Positions 35,745-50,165 are shown, numbered from the stretch's first letter. The stretch: 64,000 bases of DNA from Carallia brachiata (GCA_021464245.1 JADCRB010000016.1:14067440-14131439); one strand, 5' to 3'. Program-made: numbers and translations. Notes: generated by a model not told the origin, from the sequence alone.

Positions 35745-38700
35745 AGATAGCTGGATTCTATTACATATGTATCTTACTCTTGCTGCAGTTGATTTGTTCA
35801 CTGAGCAGTCGAAGAATATTTTTACCTGCATTTGGTGTTACAAATGCTCTGCCTTCCGTGTCACTTATCTATAATGATGAGGCAAATTGATTTCTTTTTC
35901 CTATAGGAGCTTAATTGAGCATACATGGTGGTTTGGATATACCTCTTTGTTAGTGTAAGGCCCTCGAGTGGAGAGGTGCTTTGATTGTGCAGTTTGTGGG
36001 GAGAGATTGGTACATGGTCATTGCCTTGCCCTCCCTGTTTTGGTCGTTTGGACAAGCAAGACTTGAGGCATATTTGAAGGGCTGTCTTCCTTTTTCTATT
36101 TCACTTCATTTTTGTGCTTTTCCTCCATTACAATTTTTGCTTTTGAAGATCGAAGTGGAATGTGCGTAACTCTGTTCTTTTCGTTTATGACTATGCTGAA
36201 GCATGGGTGAGTGCAAAGTATGTTATAGACTTGCTTGTGCTTCTTAAGCTGAAGCACGGGTGAGTTCAAAGTATGTTGTAGACTTGTTTGTGCTTCTTAT
36301 TTCTCCTTGCTGACTGATAACACTTCGGTTTCTGAGATATATAGCCTAGGATGCCTGTATGGTGCATTAATAGTAAAGGAGGTTATGGATTTGGTGAAGA
36401 GTATGGATCAATCCAAACATGCAGAGGACCTTGAGGACAGAAAGGGAGCTGATTTAACCAAAAATGTAGGATTCAATTTTTTTGATGGATAACATTTCTC
36501 TGTTTATTTTTTCTGGCTCTTAAGATTTCCTTTATGCGTAGGAGTTTCACTTCAAAAATGAATGTTTCCTTGTTCCAGAGACGTTCTTTTACCCTGCAGA
36601 TATGCATATGTACCTTGTTATATTATTTTGAATGTGGACACAGTTTTAAGTGTCTAGTTCATTCTAAAAGTTATTTGTCTTTCACAGTGCAGTTTGATAT
36701 TTGGGAGGATGGATTTGAAGACCTTAAACTATCAATGGCATTTGTGAAATTATCAGATGTTGAGGAAAGTGTCTGCCAATCATTGAGCATTTCAGCTATC
36801 ATATAAATATTTACCTACAGAAACAAAAGGAACTAAAAGGGAAGCCTTTTTACACTTTGGAGTCCTCTTGAAACTCAAAGGAAATGATAACTAAACTTTA
36901 TCTGCAGGTATGAACCAGGCTGGACCAGCAGATTGTGTTGTTCGAGCTGTCAACTCCTGCTGTCTGCTTCTGCACCCTGTAATTTATGAGAGAGGTGCTT
37001 TGACAAAATATTTTAGAACTAAACATTCAAACATCTTTCTTCCCCTCTCTCTGCCTTTACAAATTCCTGGTGCAGCATTAACACACTTTTTCAACGACTT
37101 CCGGAAAAATGATAAATCCACGTTCCTTTTCCATTAGCTTATTTGGCACACTTTATTTTTCAAAAGTCTTGAGACAGTTTAAACCTTGATTCACATATTC
37201 TGGGTGAAATTGCAGTGAGACAGGAGTTTGACCTCCTGTACTGGATGACTATCAAGTGAAGGTTACTAACACAGGAAGGGCAAACTCTTTAACCCTCTGA
37301 AATCCATTATTTCCTATTTGTTAAAATCTTCCGATGTACGGTCCCATGCTTGGCCTTATTATCTTCAGCTTCATCTCCAGGTTCTTGTTCAGGACCTTCA
37401 GGTTATTCTCTCATTCCTGATCCTCCAACCTTTTTTATTTGTCTATCCATAATTTCATCAATATTGATCTCTCTTAGCTGGAAGTTGCAGGCTGGAGACA
37501 GTCCAGGTCAGACCTTAATTTTGAATTGCGTAACCGTATCTGCCCAATTCAGTGCATAAGCACGGGATCCTTTCTCTTCCCACCTCCAAGGTTATTACCC
37601 TTATGCTCATATTCCAATCATGTTTGCATCTATAAATTTCTCGTTCTCTTTTCAATGAATATTCATATTTTTCAGTTGTACTGCAATAAGGTTAATTGAC
37701 ATTATTCATAAAACTTTAAAAAATTTAATGTCAAAGAAAGCATAATTATTTTCTGCAGAAATTCAAAAGACAAATTTTTTGATTTCAACCCCTAAAAAGG
37801 GTCAAAAGTCCATTTGCAGTTTTTGAAATAAATGACACTTCGATTCGACACCATTATGCATTGTTTGAACTGGTTTTGAGAGCTTGGTATCCATTGTGAG
37901 CTCACTTCTCACTTCTGCACACTCCATTGTTCCATAAGTTTATGTCAAAAGTAATGTTTGTGCTTATATGTAAGCTCCAGATGCCACTGACACTTGCTCA
38001 AAGTGATGTAGAATATTGTTTAGACATTTATTGATGCAGTCCATGTGGAGGCCCAAAACATGCTCAAGGCGTTCAAACTATTGTAGGAATTGGCAGCAGT
38101 TGACTGGCAGATGTATCGAAGCTAGTCCATGCCAAATTTCTCCTTGTCTGCTTCAATCATGCGTGCACATTTTTCTGCTTCAATCATGCCAAACTTCTCC
38201 TCTTTTGGCAAAAAAGTGCAACTGTTTTGTCAGTAAGGGATAATCTCTTCTACAACACATCAACATCTTTTACAGGCTTTCTGGGAATGTCATTGTGGAT
38301 GAGAATTGCTATTTACTCATTCGATGTATCCTTTGTGGCACTAAGCAAGAAGAATTTCTTTGAGATTTCGCTCACATTGGTAGAACATGAGGATAAAAAA
38401 ACATTGTTGTTTTATCCTTTTGCTCTATTTTTTCTCTTTTGTCTTCATTATATTTCTTTTTCTCCTTACTTTTCCTCTCTAGATCCCTATGTATTGAGTG
38501 TAGTCAGTGATTGACATCTCTCCATCTTCTTCAGTAAACAAGTTCTGCTGAATTACCAATCCAAACGCAGCTTGGATTGCTTTCCTTGCTATCTATATTT
38601 AGAAATTTGTTTGAATTTATAATGGGGAACCTATATTAAGCTATGTCAGGCAAGTCTTTATTTTTGAATGACTGTACCTTTTTTTTTTGTTCATTTCATA

Positions 38701-38880
38701 TTTTGTTGTATGACAGTATCTTCTTGTGTGGTGCCAGAAAGCATCTTGGTATATATGTCAGCAAGCTCGATCTTTTGTTGTTTCCTTGCATTTTGCAGAG
38801 TTTGTTGCTCTAGTTATCAACTCCTACCACCCTTTTCTTTACCTGGCTTAATGAGAGGTACTAACCATTTAGAAGATGGA

Positions 38881-38923
<43 letters not shown>

Positions 38924-39744
38924 GCACACACTATGAAGATCAGTGCCTAGTTTTCTCATGTTCTCCTGATCCTAATTTTTCGTTTTCTTTGATTTCAAAT
39001 AAGATGATACCAAGTTCAATGGTTTTATTTTGGCTTTAGCCAACTAATTATGCGTCAATACCAATAATGTTTGAGACTTCCTTATTTTGTTGCCCTTTTT
39101 CTCTGTTGATCAAGATTGACAGATTGCAAATGGCTTCTTATTCTTCTATGCTTCTTCTTCTTCACTGTTAGACAAGATAAAACGGAGTTTCAATATCATG
39201 TCTTCTTTAATATTAAACAACATGAAATGAAGCTTCTCTTTCTATGTGTGTGCGCACCCACTTCTAGATGCAACTAAACTCTTTATGCCTTTTTGGTGCT
39301 ACGCCCATGTTTTGTAATATTCGTTCCAATTCATTTATGCTTTATGCGTATAAACTATCAAAAGTGAGGATAAAAAAAAAATTTGCCATGTGTTTGCTTA
39401 TACTTTTGTATTTTCTCTCCATTTTGTTAAATTGTACTGTATTATTCATTATCATTCTGAGGTTAAGACATTATTGTTGTTGTATTCTATTTTTTTTTTT
39501 TTATAAATAAGTAGTAATATACACATTTTGATGCTAAAAAAGTCAATGCTTCTGATTCATTTAATGCCATGCAAATTCTAATGGTGCTTTTTGTGGTCAG
39601 CATAGGCTGAAAAAATGAGGGTTCTGGTGAAAAAAAGACAATAAACTTTAAGTTTACAGTTTTGTCAATTTATAGGGGCATTGAATAATTTGCATTATAT
39701 ACCTAGCATGAGATCAACTCAAATATGACGTTCTTTGCGTGATT
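35745..39744 (+). repeat. 4-kb block, copy 1, with degenerate exon-like islands
   Basis: This block is homologous in order to 39745-52832 once the retrotransposon there is removed. Three coding-like islands stand out. About 36352-36465 holds EVMDLVKSMDQSKHAEDLED; about 36686-36800 holds DIWEDGFEDLKLSMAFVKL; about 36906-37000 holds MNQAGPADCVVRAVNSC after a GCAG acceptor-like site. They are separated by AT-rich intron-like DNA. No continuous gene model could be built, and I do not recognise the protein. The islands may be 3' exons of the gene whose 5' exons form modules A-C; that is inference from proximity only. A CT microsatellite lies at about 38882-38919. Confidence 0.65.
38882..38930. repeat. 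CT/CA microsatellite in block copy 1
   Basis: About 19 CT repeats are followed by a short CACACGCACAC run. The corresponding place in copy 2 is a shorter, interrupted CT run at about 52203-52231. Confidence 0.9.
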
Positions 39745-42700
39745 GCTTGAAGATTCTATTAGATACATCTTGCTCTAGCTGCAGTTGATTTCTTCATTGA
39801 GCCGTCAAAGAATTTTTTCCTGCATTTTGGTGTTACACATGCTCTACCTTCTGTGTCACTTATCTATGACAACTTGATTTCTGATCATGTTTAGGAGCTT
39901 GATTAAGAAGAAATTTTGGCTTGGGTGTACCTCTTTGTGAGTGTTAGGTCCTTGAATTTAGAGGTGTGTAGGAAGAGATTGGTACTTGGACATTGCCTTG
40001 CCCTCTCTGTTTTAGTTGTTTGGACAAGCAAGACTGATGGCATATTTATATGGCTGCCTTTCTTTTTTTTTTTTTATTTATTTATTTTTCTTCATTTTTC
40101 TGTTTGTCCGGCATAAGTATCTTTGCTTTTGAAGATTGAAGTGGAACGCTTGTAACTATGCTCTTTTTCTTTTTGACTAATGTGAAGCAAGGGTGAGTTC
40201 CTAGTATGCTGTTTACTTGTTTGTGCTTCTTATTTCTCCTTGTTGACTGATAATACTATTCTTTCCAAGACAGCCTAGGATGCCTCTACAGTGCACTGAT
40301 AGTAAAATAGGTTATGCTTTTTAAAATGCTGCAATTGTGATGTATTTGTTCTCTTGACAGGTTAATAGCAGAGAAGAATATTTTTGTTCTTTGAAAGGCA
40401 GTCAACAACTTTTTAAACATCAGGCATATTCCCCTTCTTCCTCGTTTTTCATTTATTATCTGTTTTCTTTCAACTAATCATTCGGTAACCTAAGAGTTCA
40501 ATGTTTATTGCTCATTTATGTTGGTTGCCCAAATATTCCCCTCTATGAGTTGGCTGAATCAATGCATTATTACTTTCTCACTTTTGAATACAGGTTCTTC
40601 CTTGTCAGGTGGTTTTTAATCCTTCCTTTTTGTTCATGTAGATTACCTTTACTCTTCTTTTGTTTCTTGTTATTGATTCTGTATTGGCTCTAAATGAATT
40701 GTCTGATAAAGCATCTATCCTTTTCTCACTATGCTTCTACTGAAAAATTATGTTTTGTAATTATTTCAGCTACTTTTAACTCTTTCTTGGATTTTCTTTT
40801 CTCGAACAATGTTTTTTAGCTTCTACTGAATAACATTCTTCGAACCATGACTTACAAAGTCAGTCAAAATAGTGCCTCTTCCGTATGCAAGGGGCAACTA
40901 ATTGGACAATGGAGTTGGAAGTCAAGAAAGAATAAACTGGGATTACAGTTTACAAGTATAGCAATGTTGGGTGTGGCATCTGTCATTATTATTATATCCA
41001 ACTTTTATAAGAAATGTCTATATATTAGTTGATAAACATTGTTTTTATTGTCTAGCTTAGATGTTGATAAATCATACTATAGCATGATTCAGGGACATGC
41101 GTTGTCAGACAGAGGGAGCCCGGCTGCTTTAGCATGCTTGACTTGCAGGCTTGGCTGCTGAATGCAACCTTGCAGTAAATAAAGGAAAGGTTTGCTCAGA
41201 TTTTTTTTCTGCCATTTCATGTGTATCTATCTTGTACAAAATCTTAGCAAGAGAACAAGAAGAAATTAAAGAACTTACTGTCCACCAAAAATACCTCACC
41301 TCTTTCCACAAATGTTCATGGCTTGTATATAATTTTTAGACCTTGTGGGCCTTCCACTAATTTCCTTTCTGGTATATCAAAGTGTTGGTCAGGGCCTTTG
41401 AGGCACTGTTGTTTCCTCAGATTTGATTAGATTTTTAACTTTGTTGAGGAGATGAGGAAGATACAATCTCTTGAGATGCATGTATGTTCTACATGTTGGG
41501 GTCCCAAAGGCGAAGGATTCTGTTGAAGATCAAGATGATGTGAAGAAAGACTTCACTCCAATTAAAGGAGCCCCACGATATTTTGAATTTCGTGAAGAGT
41601 GTGGATGAGTCCAATCTTGCGGAGGACCTTGAGGATAGAAAGGAAGCTGATTTTTTTTGTGATGAATAATATTTTCCTGTTTAATTCTTCTGACTCTTAA
41701 GATTTTTCCATCTGCGCAGGAATTTGACTTGACAAAGGTACATTAAAAATGTTCTTTTACCCCCACAGACTTGTGTATGTGCCTTGTATATCTTTTGAAT
41801 GTGGACACAGCTTTGTGTTTCTGGTTCAATCTAGTAGTTGTCTTTCATCCAGTGCGGTATGATTCTTGGGACATTGGATTGAAGACCTCTTCATAAACAA
41901 TCAATACCATTTGTGAAAGCATCAGATGTTGAAGAAAATTTTTGCCAAGTCATTGAGCATTTCAGCCAGCATATAAATGTTTATCTACTGAAATAAAAGA
42001 AAATAAAAGGGAAGCCTTTTTATGCTTTGCAGTCCTTTTGGAACTCCATGCAAATGATAGCTGAACTCTGTCTGCACTCTGCAGGTATGAACCAGGCTGG
42101 ACTGGAAGATTGTGGTGTTTGAACTGCATCTCATGCCATCTGCTTCTTCACTGAATCACTGTGTACTTTATGAGAAAGGTGCTTTGACAAAATGTTCCAG
42201 AATTAACCATTTCGAAATTTCTCTTCCCTTGTCTTTAAGAATTCCTGATGCAGCATTAACTGGTGGACGCAGATTTCATCAATGATTTGCAGGAAGACAG
42301 TAAATCCATGTTCCATTGCCATTAACTTCTTTGGCACACTTTATTTTTGATGGTCTGAGACAGAGTTTAAACTTTGATTTATATATTGTGGGTGAAATTG
42401 CAGTGAGACAGGCCTCCGACTCTTGAACTAGATGACTGTTAAGTGAAGGATACTACACAAGAAGGGTAACCCTTTAGTCGTCTGAAATCCATTATTTGCT
42501 GTTTGTTAAAATCTTCTTATGTGCAGTCCCATTGACCGTACTATCTTCAGCTTTATCTCCAGGTTCTTGTTTAGGTTATTCTCTCATGCCTGATCGTCTG
42601 ATCCTGTTTATTTGTGTATCCATAATTTAATTAAATTAATCTCTCTCTGCCAGCAGTTGCAAGTTAGAGAAGGTCCGGTTCAGATTTTAATTTTGAATTC

Positions 42701-43561
42701 CATTACCATATCTACCCAATAACATGCACAAGCATGGGATTCTCTCTCTTCTTGCTTCCAAGGTTACCCTTATGCTCATATTCCAATCATGTTTCCATCT
42801 CTAAATTTCTCTAACTTTCTCTTTTCAATTCTTGTTTATACTTGTACAATAGTTCAATTCCTAGTCACTTCTGACTTCTGCATACTACATTGTTTATAAA
42901 GTTTATATTGAAAGTAGCATCATGTTTATATGGAAGCTTCAGATACCATTGAAACTTGCCGGATATTGTTCATACATTTATTGATGCCAGTCCACGTGGA
43001 GCCCTAAGACATGCTCAAGGCATTCAAACATTTGTAGGAATTGGCATCAATTGACTGGCCGATGTATCGAAGGTAATCCATGCCAAACTTCTCCTTGTCT
43101 GCTTCAATCAAGCTTGCACATCTTCCAAAAATCCTCCTTTTCCTTTTTCCTGTTTCACTTTGTTTTGTACACCTCTTTTGGCAAATCACTGCAAATGTTT
43201 ACTCAGTAAGGGATAATCTCTTCTACAACACATCAATATCTTTTACAAGCTTTCTGGAAATGCCATTCTTTATGAGAATTGCTACTTTGCTCATTCAATG
43301 GATCCTTTCTGGCGCTAAGCAAATAGAGTTTCTTTGAAATTTTGCTCATGTTGTCAGAACTTCTGGATAAAAATTTTGTTGTATTATAATTTTTCTCTAT
43401 TATTTTTATTCTGTCTTCCTTGTATTTCTTTTTCTCATTACTTTGCCTCTCTCGATCCCAAAGCATTGAGTGTGATCAGCGATTGACATCCCTCCATCTT
43501 CTTCCATAAACAAGTTCTGCTAAACTACCAGCCCAACGGTAGCTTGAATTGCTTTCCTCGC

Positions 43562-44992
43562 TGACCGGGTGAAATCCTGCAAGCGTACAGGGCCGATCGT
43601 AGTAATAAAACCTGGTGAATACTCTAGGTATCGAACCCAAGGGAACAAAGAATTAATTATGATTAAGTTATTTAAGCTGAAGGTTTTATGTTTGAGAAAT
43701 TTAATAAGAAGCAGAATTATTAAACTAAAAATTAAGGAATTTAACTAATGAAAAATCAGAGGCAAATTAATTAGAATTAAACACAAGATGGAGGGTAATA
43801 GGGCTATGGGTTTTCACCTAGAATGGGCTGAATTACATGAATTTTGTGGATTAATGATCTGAATGTCAATTCTTCTTCTTTAGTTAGTGTTCTTTCTCAA
43901 GCAACCCTAACCGTATTCAATCTATTTATGATCTTCTCTCGAACTCACACAAAGTAGATTAAACCCATTAAGAACAGAGAATTTATAATGACATCATATA
44001 AACTTATCTCATGTCTGACTCAAAGTTCATATGTTTATCTATTTAGTGCACGATTGTGTCTCATCTGTCGATCTCAACACAAATCCTATGACTACTTTCA
44101 TGATGGCCAGGCACAAAAGCATATTTAAGAACAAAATAGATAAATCAAATCGAGTTCTCAACAGATAATTGCAATAAAATCAAAAAAACATCTAAACATC
44201 CACAAAATCAAATAATCCAACCCTAAACTAGACTACATCCCTTTCGCCCTAGTTTAGGGTTCTAGCTACTCATTCTAAAAACTAAATATAAACAAATATC
44301 CAACATCATTAAGTTCAAAAGAAAAAGAAGGGAAAGAAAAGGAATCGAAAAACTCGTTTCTGATGTCTTCGCGTTCCTCCCTTATGCTCTTCTCCTCTTC
44401 GCTCTCTACGCTTTTTCTCTGTCTTGTGTCTCAAAGAATAGCCTCCAAAAGTCCTCTAACTCTGCTGTAACTTTCGTATTTATAGTCCACTCAAATAAGC
44501 GCTAAAGAGTCTAAATTCGAGTTGGAAAAGGATTTATAAATTTTCTGGACAGTTTTGACCCTGTATCTACGGACCCAAATTTTGACCCCTTCCACGCAGA
44601 ATCCGAAGTTTGTCAAAACAGCAAAGTTGTAGCTTTATCTCTTAGCTTCGATTCGGCTTAAGAATCATCCAATTCCGAGTTGTGTAGAGGAAGTTATGGC
44701 TGAAATACCGAGCAGTGCGCAAAGCTGTGAAATTCTACCCGAACTGACACATATTAGCTTTCCAACCAAACTTTTGGTTCGGTTCTTTGGTGCTTGGCTT
44801 GTTTCTACTCCTTCAAACCCGATAGGCTCCTTTTTCCAAGCGTCAATTACTTCGGTTATGTCCAATTGTCCTACAAAGTATAAAATAAGCAACCGAAGTA
44901 GAATTTACCACAATTCACAATATTTACATAGTTAAATTATCCAAATATATATAAAAATTATGCATAAACTTATGTAAATATTGAACCTATCA
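43562..44992 (-). repeat. 3' LTR of the Gypsy element
   Basis: It starts TGACCGGGTG and ends AACCTATCA in + orientation, and pairs with 50491-51921. The open frame inside it at 44696-44935 recurs in the other LTR (51625-51864) and is not a recognised protein. Confidence 0.93.
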
Positions 44993-45008
44993 AATTCCCC
45001 CACACTTG
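44993..45008 (-). other. Polypurine tract of the Gypsy element
   Basis: On - the sequence next to the 3' LTR reads AGTGTGGGGGAATT, a purine-rich run ending at the LTR edge. This is where plus-strand priming occurs in LTR elements. Confidence 0.7.
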
Positions 45009-47640
45009 AACTGTTGCTTGTCCTCAAGCAATTCAAAAATATCACATGACCTTCACGAGAATTCCATTCAAATCGAATTCTTCAAACAGTGCCTCATCAA
45101 CATATTACAAAATCAATTTAAAAGTATCACTCAACACTTCACTAATCAAATATAATCAATAGCGTTCTCATTCCCCACAAAACATGTTTTACATTGATTA
45201 ATCATGTGCAAGAACCCTTTATTAATCAATGATAACGTTTAGCTATCGTCATGTAGTAAGTAATTACACACACTCATCCAAAATCCAAGGACAAATTATC
45301 TTCTCTTAAAAATACAAAACCATACAAGGGATCAATAGAAATTAATTATTTTAACTTTTTTTTTTTTTATGTAACAGAGGCTTTAATACTCTTCTCTAAA
45401 TACTGACATGCTTTTTGACACGAATACCATCACTTGTGGTGTCGGTACCCGATTACTACTTCACAAACAGATATTTAGAGTGCTTTGCATACTCATAATT
45501 CAAGTTACTTTTTGACGTGAAGACCAACAATTGTAATGCCGACCCCCAGTTACTCAGTAACTCAAAACAGCGGAGTAGATGATATATTAACAACTTGCAA
45601 GCCTCATTTTTTTTTTTTTTTCAATTCAATTCCTAAATCATATCCCCAAAATTCTTTAAAAGAAGAGAAGATAACGTTTGTTCAAGTACTTTAAATGAGT
45701 GTACATAATTAAAAACTACATAAAAAATCTCTAAAAACTAGCATCTCTCTTTAAAAGATCATCGCACAGCTTTAAAAGTAAATTAGAAATAAAAATTTTT
45801 CAAGTGGAGAACAAGTTCACTATTAACTATCTCTAACTAGCTAATGTCAAATACTACTCAAAGACCAACCTTGCATGCATTAGTACTATCATCGACGTCC
45901 AAAAATTTAACTCAAATAGAATTCAAGTGAAGCTCATGGAAATCATGTAAAAATTACCAATCAAAGCATTAAAGCGCAAAAAATTTGGCAAAAATTTGAG
46001 CAAAATTCTAAAATATAACCTCTCCCCCATACTGAACTAACATTGTCCTCAATGTTACAAAAACATAATAAATTAAGAGAAAAGAAAGCGAAACTTCCCG
46101 AGTATTAGGGAGTCATTGAGGCCACGATCCACTTTCTGCGCTCACACGTCAACTATATAGTCACCGCAACAACTACAAAAATCATGGGAGAAAGAGGAAA
46201 CAATAAGCGCCAAAAGAGAGTAGAGAAAAACAACACACGTCTACACAAGAAATTCTATTCCTAACGAAACTAGTCCTACATAAGCCATAAGAAAAATACA
46301 AGAGAACAGTCCCAAAATATGAAATTCAGAACAAAAGGAATACCCCACACGTAACACAAACTATCATCTCAGTCCCATTGGAACAAACCCAACCAAATTC
46401 AACACCCAATTAGACAATAAAAACCATAATTGAACAACATTTTAATTTGTAGCTGAATAGAAAATAATTAAGGGTGTTGTGCGAAGTTAAAAAATTGGGT
46501 ATTTGGGGAGTTAAAGAAAATTGGGTAAGTGGAGATTTTAAAGAAAAAATTTGAGTAGTGGAGTTTGGAGAGAAAGGAAAAGAAATAATTAAAGAAAGGA
46601 AGATAAAATAAAATAAAGTTAAAAAAAAATTGGAGAGAGAGAGAGAGAGAGATAAATAAATAAGTAAAATAATGAGATAAATAATTAGTAAAGAAGAGGA
46701 AAGAGAAAGAAAGAATTAAATAAAGGTGGGAAGAGGAGAGAGAGTATGTGGAAAAAGACAAAAAGAGAGAATAAAGAAAGAATAAAGAGAGAAAAAGTAA
46801 GAGGAAAGAGGAGAGAGAGTGTCATAATTTTTTTTTTGGGGGTGAAAAGTGAAGGTTTGACCAAGTTTGACCCGTTTGACCGGGTCAAACGGGCTGACTG
46901 GGTCAAACTTTTTTCATTGATGAACAGTGTCGGACCGGACCATGTCCGGACCACAACCGGACCAGGTCAGTCCGCACACTCCTAGGCAGCAAATAATCGG
47001 ACCTGGTCCGGTCTTTGACCGGACCAGGTTGTTGTTTTTTTTTCTAACTTCATCAACTACCACCCAAATGTTTATTTTCTTTTCAAATTTCAACAAAACC
47101 ATCCAAACTATAACTATTTTAATGTCTTATAATAAACCCAAATCAACTGAAAACATTAAATTTATGTCCATCAACCCAAAAAAAAAAATAATATACGAAG
47201 AATAAAAAATTCAAAATTAGCCCAAAAAATACAAAAATTAAAAAGAACATAGCAATCAAATAAAATAATTATGAACTCAACATTCAACAAATATTATTAC
47301 ATCAAAAATTTGTAAAATATCAAACCCATAAATATTATACGAACATAAACATAGCTAAGTCCAAATTCCACCCCCACACTTAAAATAAAATACATCCAAA
47401 AATTAAAACGAAAGGTGAGGGTAAAGAAAAACTCCCTAATTGATGACCAATTTGATATTCCCTTTAGAGGATATTGACCGTACCTTCATCTTTCTTATGG
47501 CCCTAGGAAAAAAAAAATAAATAAATAAATAAAAGCTAAACAAGAATAAAATGAACTAAACAAAAAATAAATAAATAAATAAATAAACAATTAAGATAGA
47601 AATTGGGTTGCCTCCCAATAAGCGCTATGTTTAACGTCTA
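45009..47640 (-). other. Long non-coding 3' region of the Gypsy element
   Basis: No retroelement domain was recognised here, including no clear env-like ORF. It has a GA-rich stretch (about 46620-46830; the antisense ORF at 46468-46761 is a low-complexity artefact). It also has a cluster of GGACCGG/CCGGTC words at about 46930-47030 that recalls the separate element at 30213-30675. Confidence 0.6.
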
Positions 47641-47663
47641 TAGCTAGACGTTTCTCCCTTGAA

Positions 47664-47870
47664 TTAAGGAGGATGATCGCAAAGAGGATGAGGCCTTAAG
47701 TTGCCTCCATGAACCTTAATCATCCCAAACTTCGTGCTCCAAATATCGACTGCTCCTTGAGAATACACCTTGCGCACTATGAATGGTCCTAATAATTGCC
47801 TTTTCTTGTGATTCCACGGGATTGTCCCACTGTAAGCATCATAGAGAAGCACTTTCTTCCCTTCTTGAAG
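47664..47870 (-). pseudogene. Integrase C-terminal remnant of the Gypsy element
   Basis: The remnant reads LLYDAYSGTIP then KKRQLLGPFIVRKVYSQGAV and IKVHGGNLRPH, the post-core integrase region of Tat/Athila elements (..LLY-S...K-GPF-V..). On the upstream side it abuts the protease tail directly (junction about 47870-47885), so the polymerase and integrase core were lost in one deletion. Confidence 0.75.
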
Positions 47871-47884
47871 GCACTTCCAAGAGA

Positions 47885-48560
47885 GTTATATTCTAAAAGA
47901 AGAGAATGCTGCTTTAACTCTAACGGAGTTGGCTCTGCTATGGAAGGTGTTTGGCTCAGTTTGGCCTCCAGGATAGGTTGCTCAAATAGCATCTCAAATG
48001 CGCTTCTCAAGTCTATATCCATGTCCTTTGGGTTCTCTTTTGGTGACTTTAAATGTTCCACCATGAAGCATATATCTTCTCGTGATGAACTCTTCAATGC
48101 TTTGAACACATGGAATACCTGCTCTTCTTTTCTTACTCGGAATGTTAGCTTTCCTTGCTCTACATCAATCAACGCCTTACCAGTGGCTAGGAACGGCCTC
48201 CCTAAGATTATCGGGATGTCTACATTTTCATCCATATCCAGTACCAGAAAATCAGCCGGGAAATAGAATTTTCCCACTTTAACTAGCACATCCTTAATCT
48301 TTCCACATGGGTACTTAATGGACCGGTCAGCCAGCTGCAAGGACACTGAGGTTGGCTTCAATTCTCCTATCTTCAGCCTCCTGAAAAGAGATAAAGCATC
48401 AAATTAATGCTTGCACTTAAGTCACATAAACAACGTTCAATATCTAAACTACCAATAGTGCAAGGGATAGTAAAGCTCCCTGGATCTTTTAACTTTGGAG
48501 GTAGTTTATTCTGAAGAATAGCACTACACTCTTCAGTTAAGGCAACTGTAGCATGTTCCT
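47885..48560 (-). pseudogene. Protease remnant of the Gypsy element
   Basis: The active-site region reads CDLSASINLM where Athila/Tat proteases have DLGAS(I)NLM, so the Gly next to the Asp is changed. Then, after a frame shift near 48365, come PTSVSLQLADRSIKYPCG, DFLVLDMDEN and IPIILGRPFLATGKALIDVE, the flap and DLGRPFL-like motifs of this clade. Not functional as read. Confidence 0.8.
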
Positions 48561-48599
48561 CGAGTCTCTTCTTGTTTGATATAATTTCCTTCAGGTACT

Positions 48600-50165
48600 T
48601 TGCATAATTTGGCATCTGTGCAATAGCCTCTGCAAAAGGAATGTTGATGTGGATCTTCTTAAACATGTCCAAGAACTTAAGAAAGTTCTTGTCCTCATTC
48701 CTCTTTTTCAGCCTGTTGGGAAATGGAATCGGCGGAACATACGGCTTGACTTGAGGGGGAGGAGTGGGTGGCACTGGCTCCTCAATATTGTCCTGCCCTC
48801 CTTGTTCATTATCCATACTTTCTCTTGCACAGGTTCCTCCTTTCCACCATCTTCTGTGCCTTGTAATTTTTCTGAGCATGTAGGATTCTCTACCACTTCC
48901 CACTTCTCAATGCAATGGCTAACACTCTCCTTTGGATTCACCTCAGTATTACTAGGGAGTTGACCTTGATTCCTAGTCGAAATTGCTTTGGCAAGTTGAC
49001 CCACCTGTACTTCCAAAGTATGAATCGAGGCTTGGTGAGTGGATGCAACTTGATCAATTTTTAGATTCAATTTCCTCAACTCAGCATCCTGTTGTGTCAT
49101 TCTCTCATCCATCTTTGACATGTATTGCATGAACATGTCTTCTATCTGTGGCTTTTTCTCCTGAGGTTGAGATGATGACCTTGAAATTGGGGTCTCGGCT
49201 GCTGAAACCCTGGTGGTACTACTTGCCTTGTATTTCCCTGCTCCTTCCAGCCAAAATTTGGATGGTTACGCCATCCCGAGTTATAGGTGTTGGAGTATGG
49301 GTCATTCCTCTGCTGTTCTCCAGCATAAGCTCCAGCATAATTAATCTCTTCGCCGACTTTCCTGAGTCTCTACCCATGCAAGTGGCTTCGGTGTGTCCAA
49401 AATGTCCACAATAAGAGCATTGTTCTCTCTGCATCAAGTCCCTGCTCAATAATAACTTCACTTGGCGAGATAAGTCGTCTATCTTGGATGTCACATCAAC
49501 GTGTGAAGATATGTCATAAACTCCAACTCTACGCCCTCTGATAGCTTTCTGTTGGGAGTTATCTGCCAGCAGCTCATAAATATCATACAACTCATCTGCT
49601 GACTTATTACCCACATAGCCTCCAGCTGCCGAATCCACTAACATCTGAGAATTGTGAAGACCATCATAAAAGAACTGCATCTGGAGTGGCTTAGAAAATT
49701 GATGATGTGGGCACTGCACTAGAAGCATTTTGAATCTCCCATGCCTCGTGAAAGGGCTCAGCATCCATTTGTGAAAAGGAACAGATTTTATTCCGAGCTC
49801 TGCAGTCTTTGAGGAGAGTAAAACTTGAGCATAAATTTATCATAAATCTGCTCCCAAGTATTAATGATTCCTCTGGTAGGTTGATCAGCCACGTCCTTGC
49901 CTTATCCTTGAGGTGTATGGAAAACACCTCATCCTTAATTCATCTGCTGACACCTCCCTGGAGGAAAGGTCTCGATAGTACTGTAAAAATCCCTAAGGAA
50001 AAGAGGGTCTTCACTCGGTAGACCATGAAACGATGGTAGCATGTTATAGAACATGGTCTTAAGCTCGTAGTTACGAGCTGCTGTACTCAGCCTGATGCAA
50101 GATGGTGAAGGACCAATCACTGGCCTTTGGATATCCTTCATGCTAATTCTAGCCTGCTCCCTCAC
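48600..50165 (-). pseudogene. gag remnant of the Gypsy element
   Basis: Several overlapping - strand fragments in different frames (50165-49935, 49927-49691, 49764-49219, 49136-48708) together cover a gag polyprotein. They include FYNMLPSFHGLPSEDP, KDKARTWLINLPEESL, FFYDGLHNSQMLVDSAAGG and a zinc knuckle CSYCGHFGHTEATC (C-x2-C-x4-H-x4-C). Frame shifts between the pieces show it is inactive. Confidence 0.85.

Noticed and set aside
44665..44935. ORFs on both strands of the left LTR (also at 51625-51864)
   Set aside because: They recur only because LTRs are duplicates. No protein family was recognised.
46468..46761. 97-residue Ser/Phe/Leu-rich ORF on -
   Set aside because: It is low-complexity translation of a GA-rich tract in the retrotransposon. 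It has no domain and is not an env-like protein.
47796..48266. 156-residue ORF on + across the retrotransposon
   Set aside because: It is the antisense of the protease region, whose real sense frame on - carries the family motifs.
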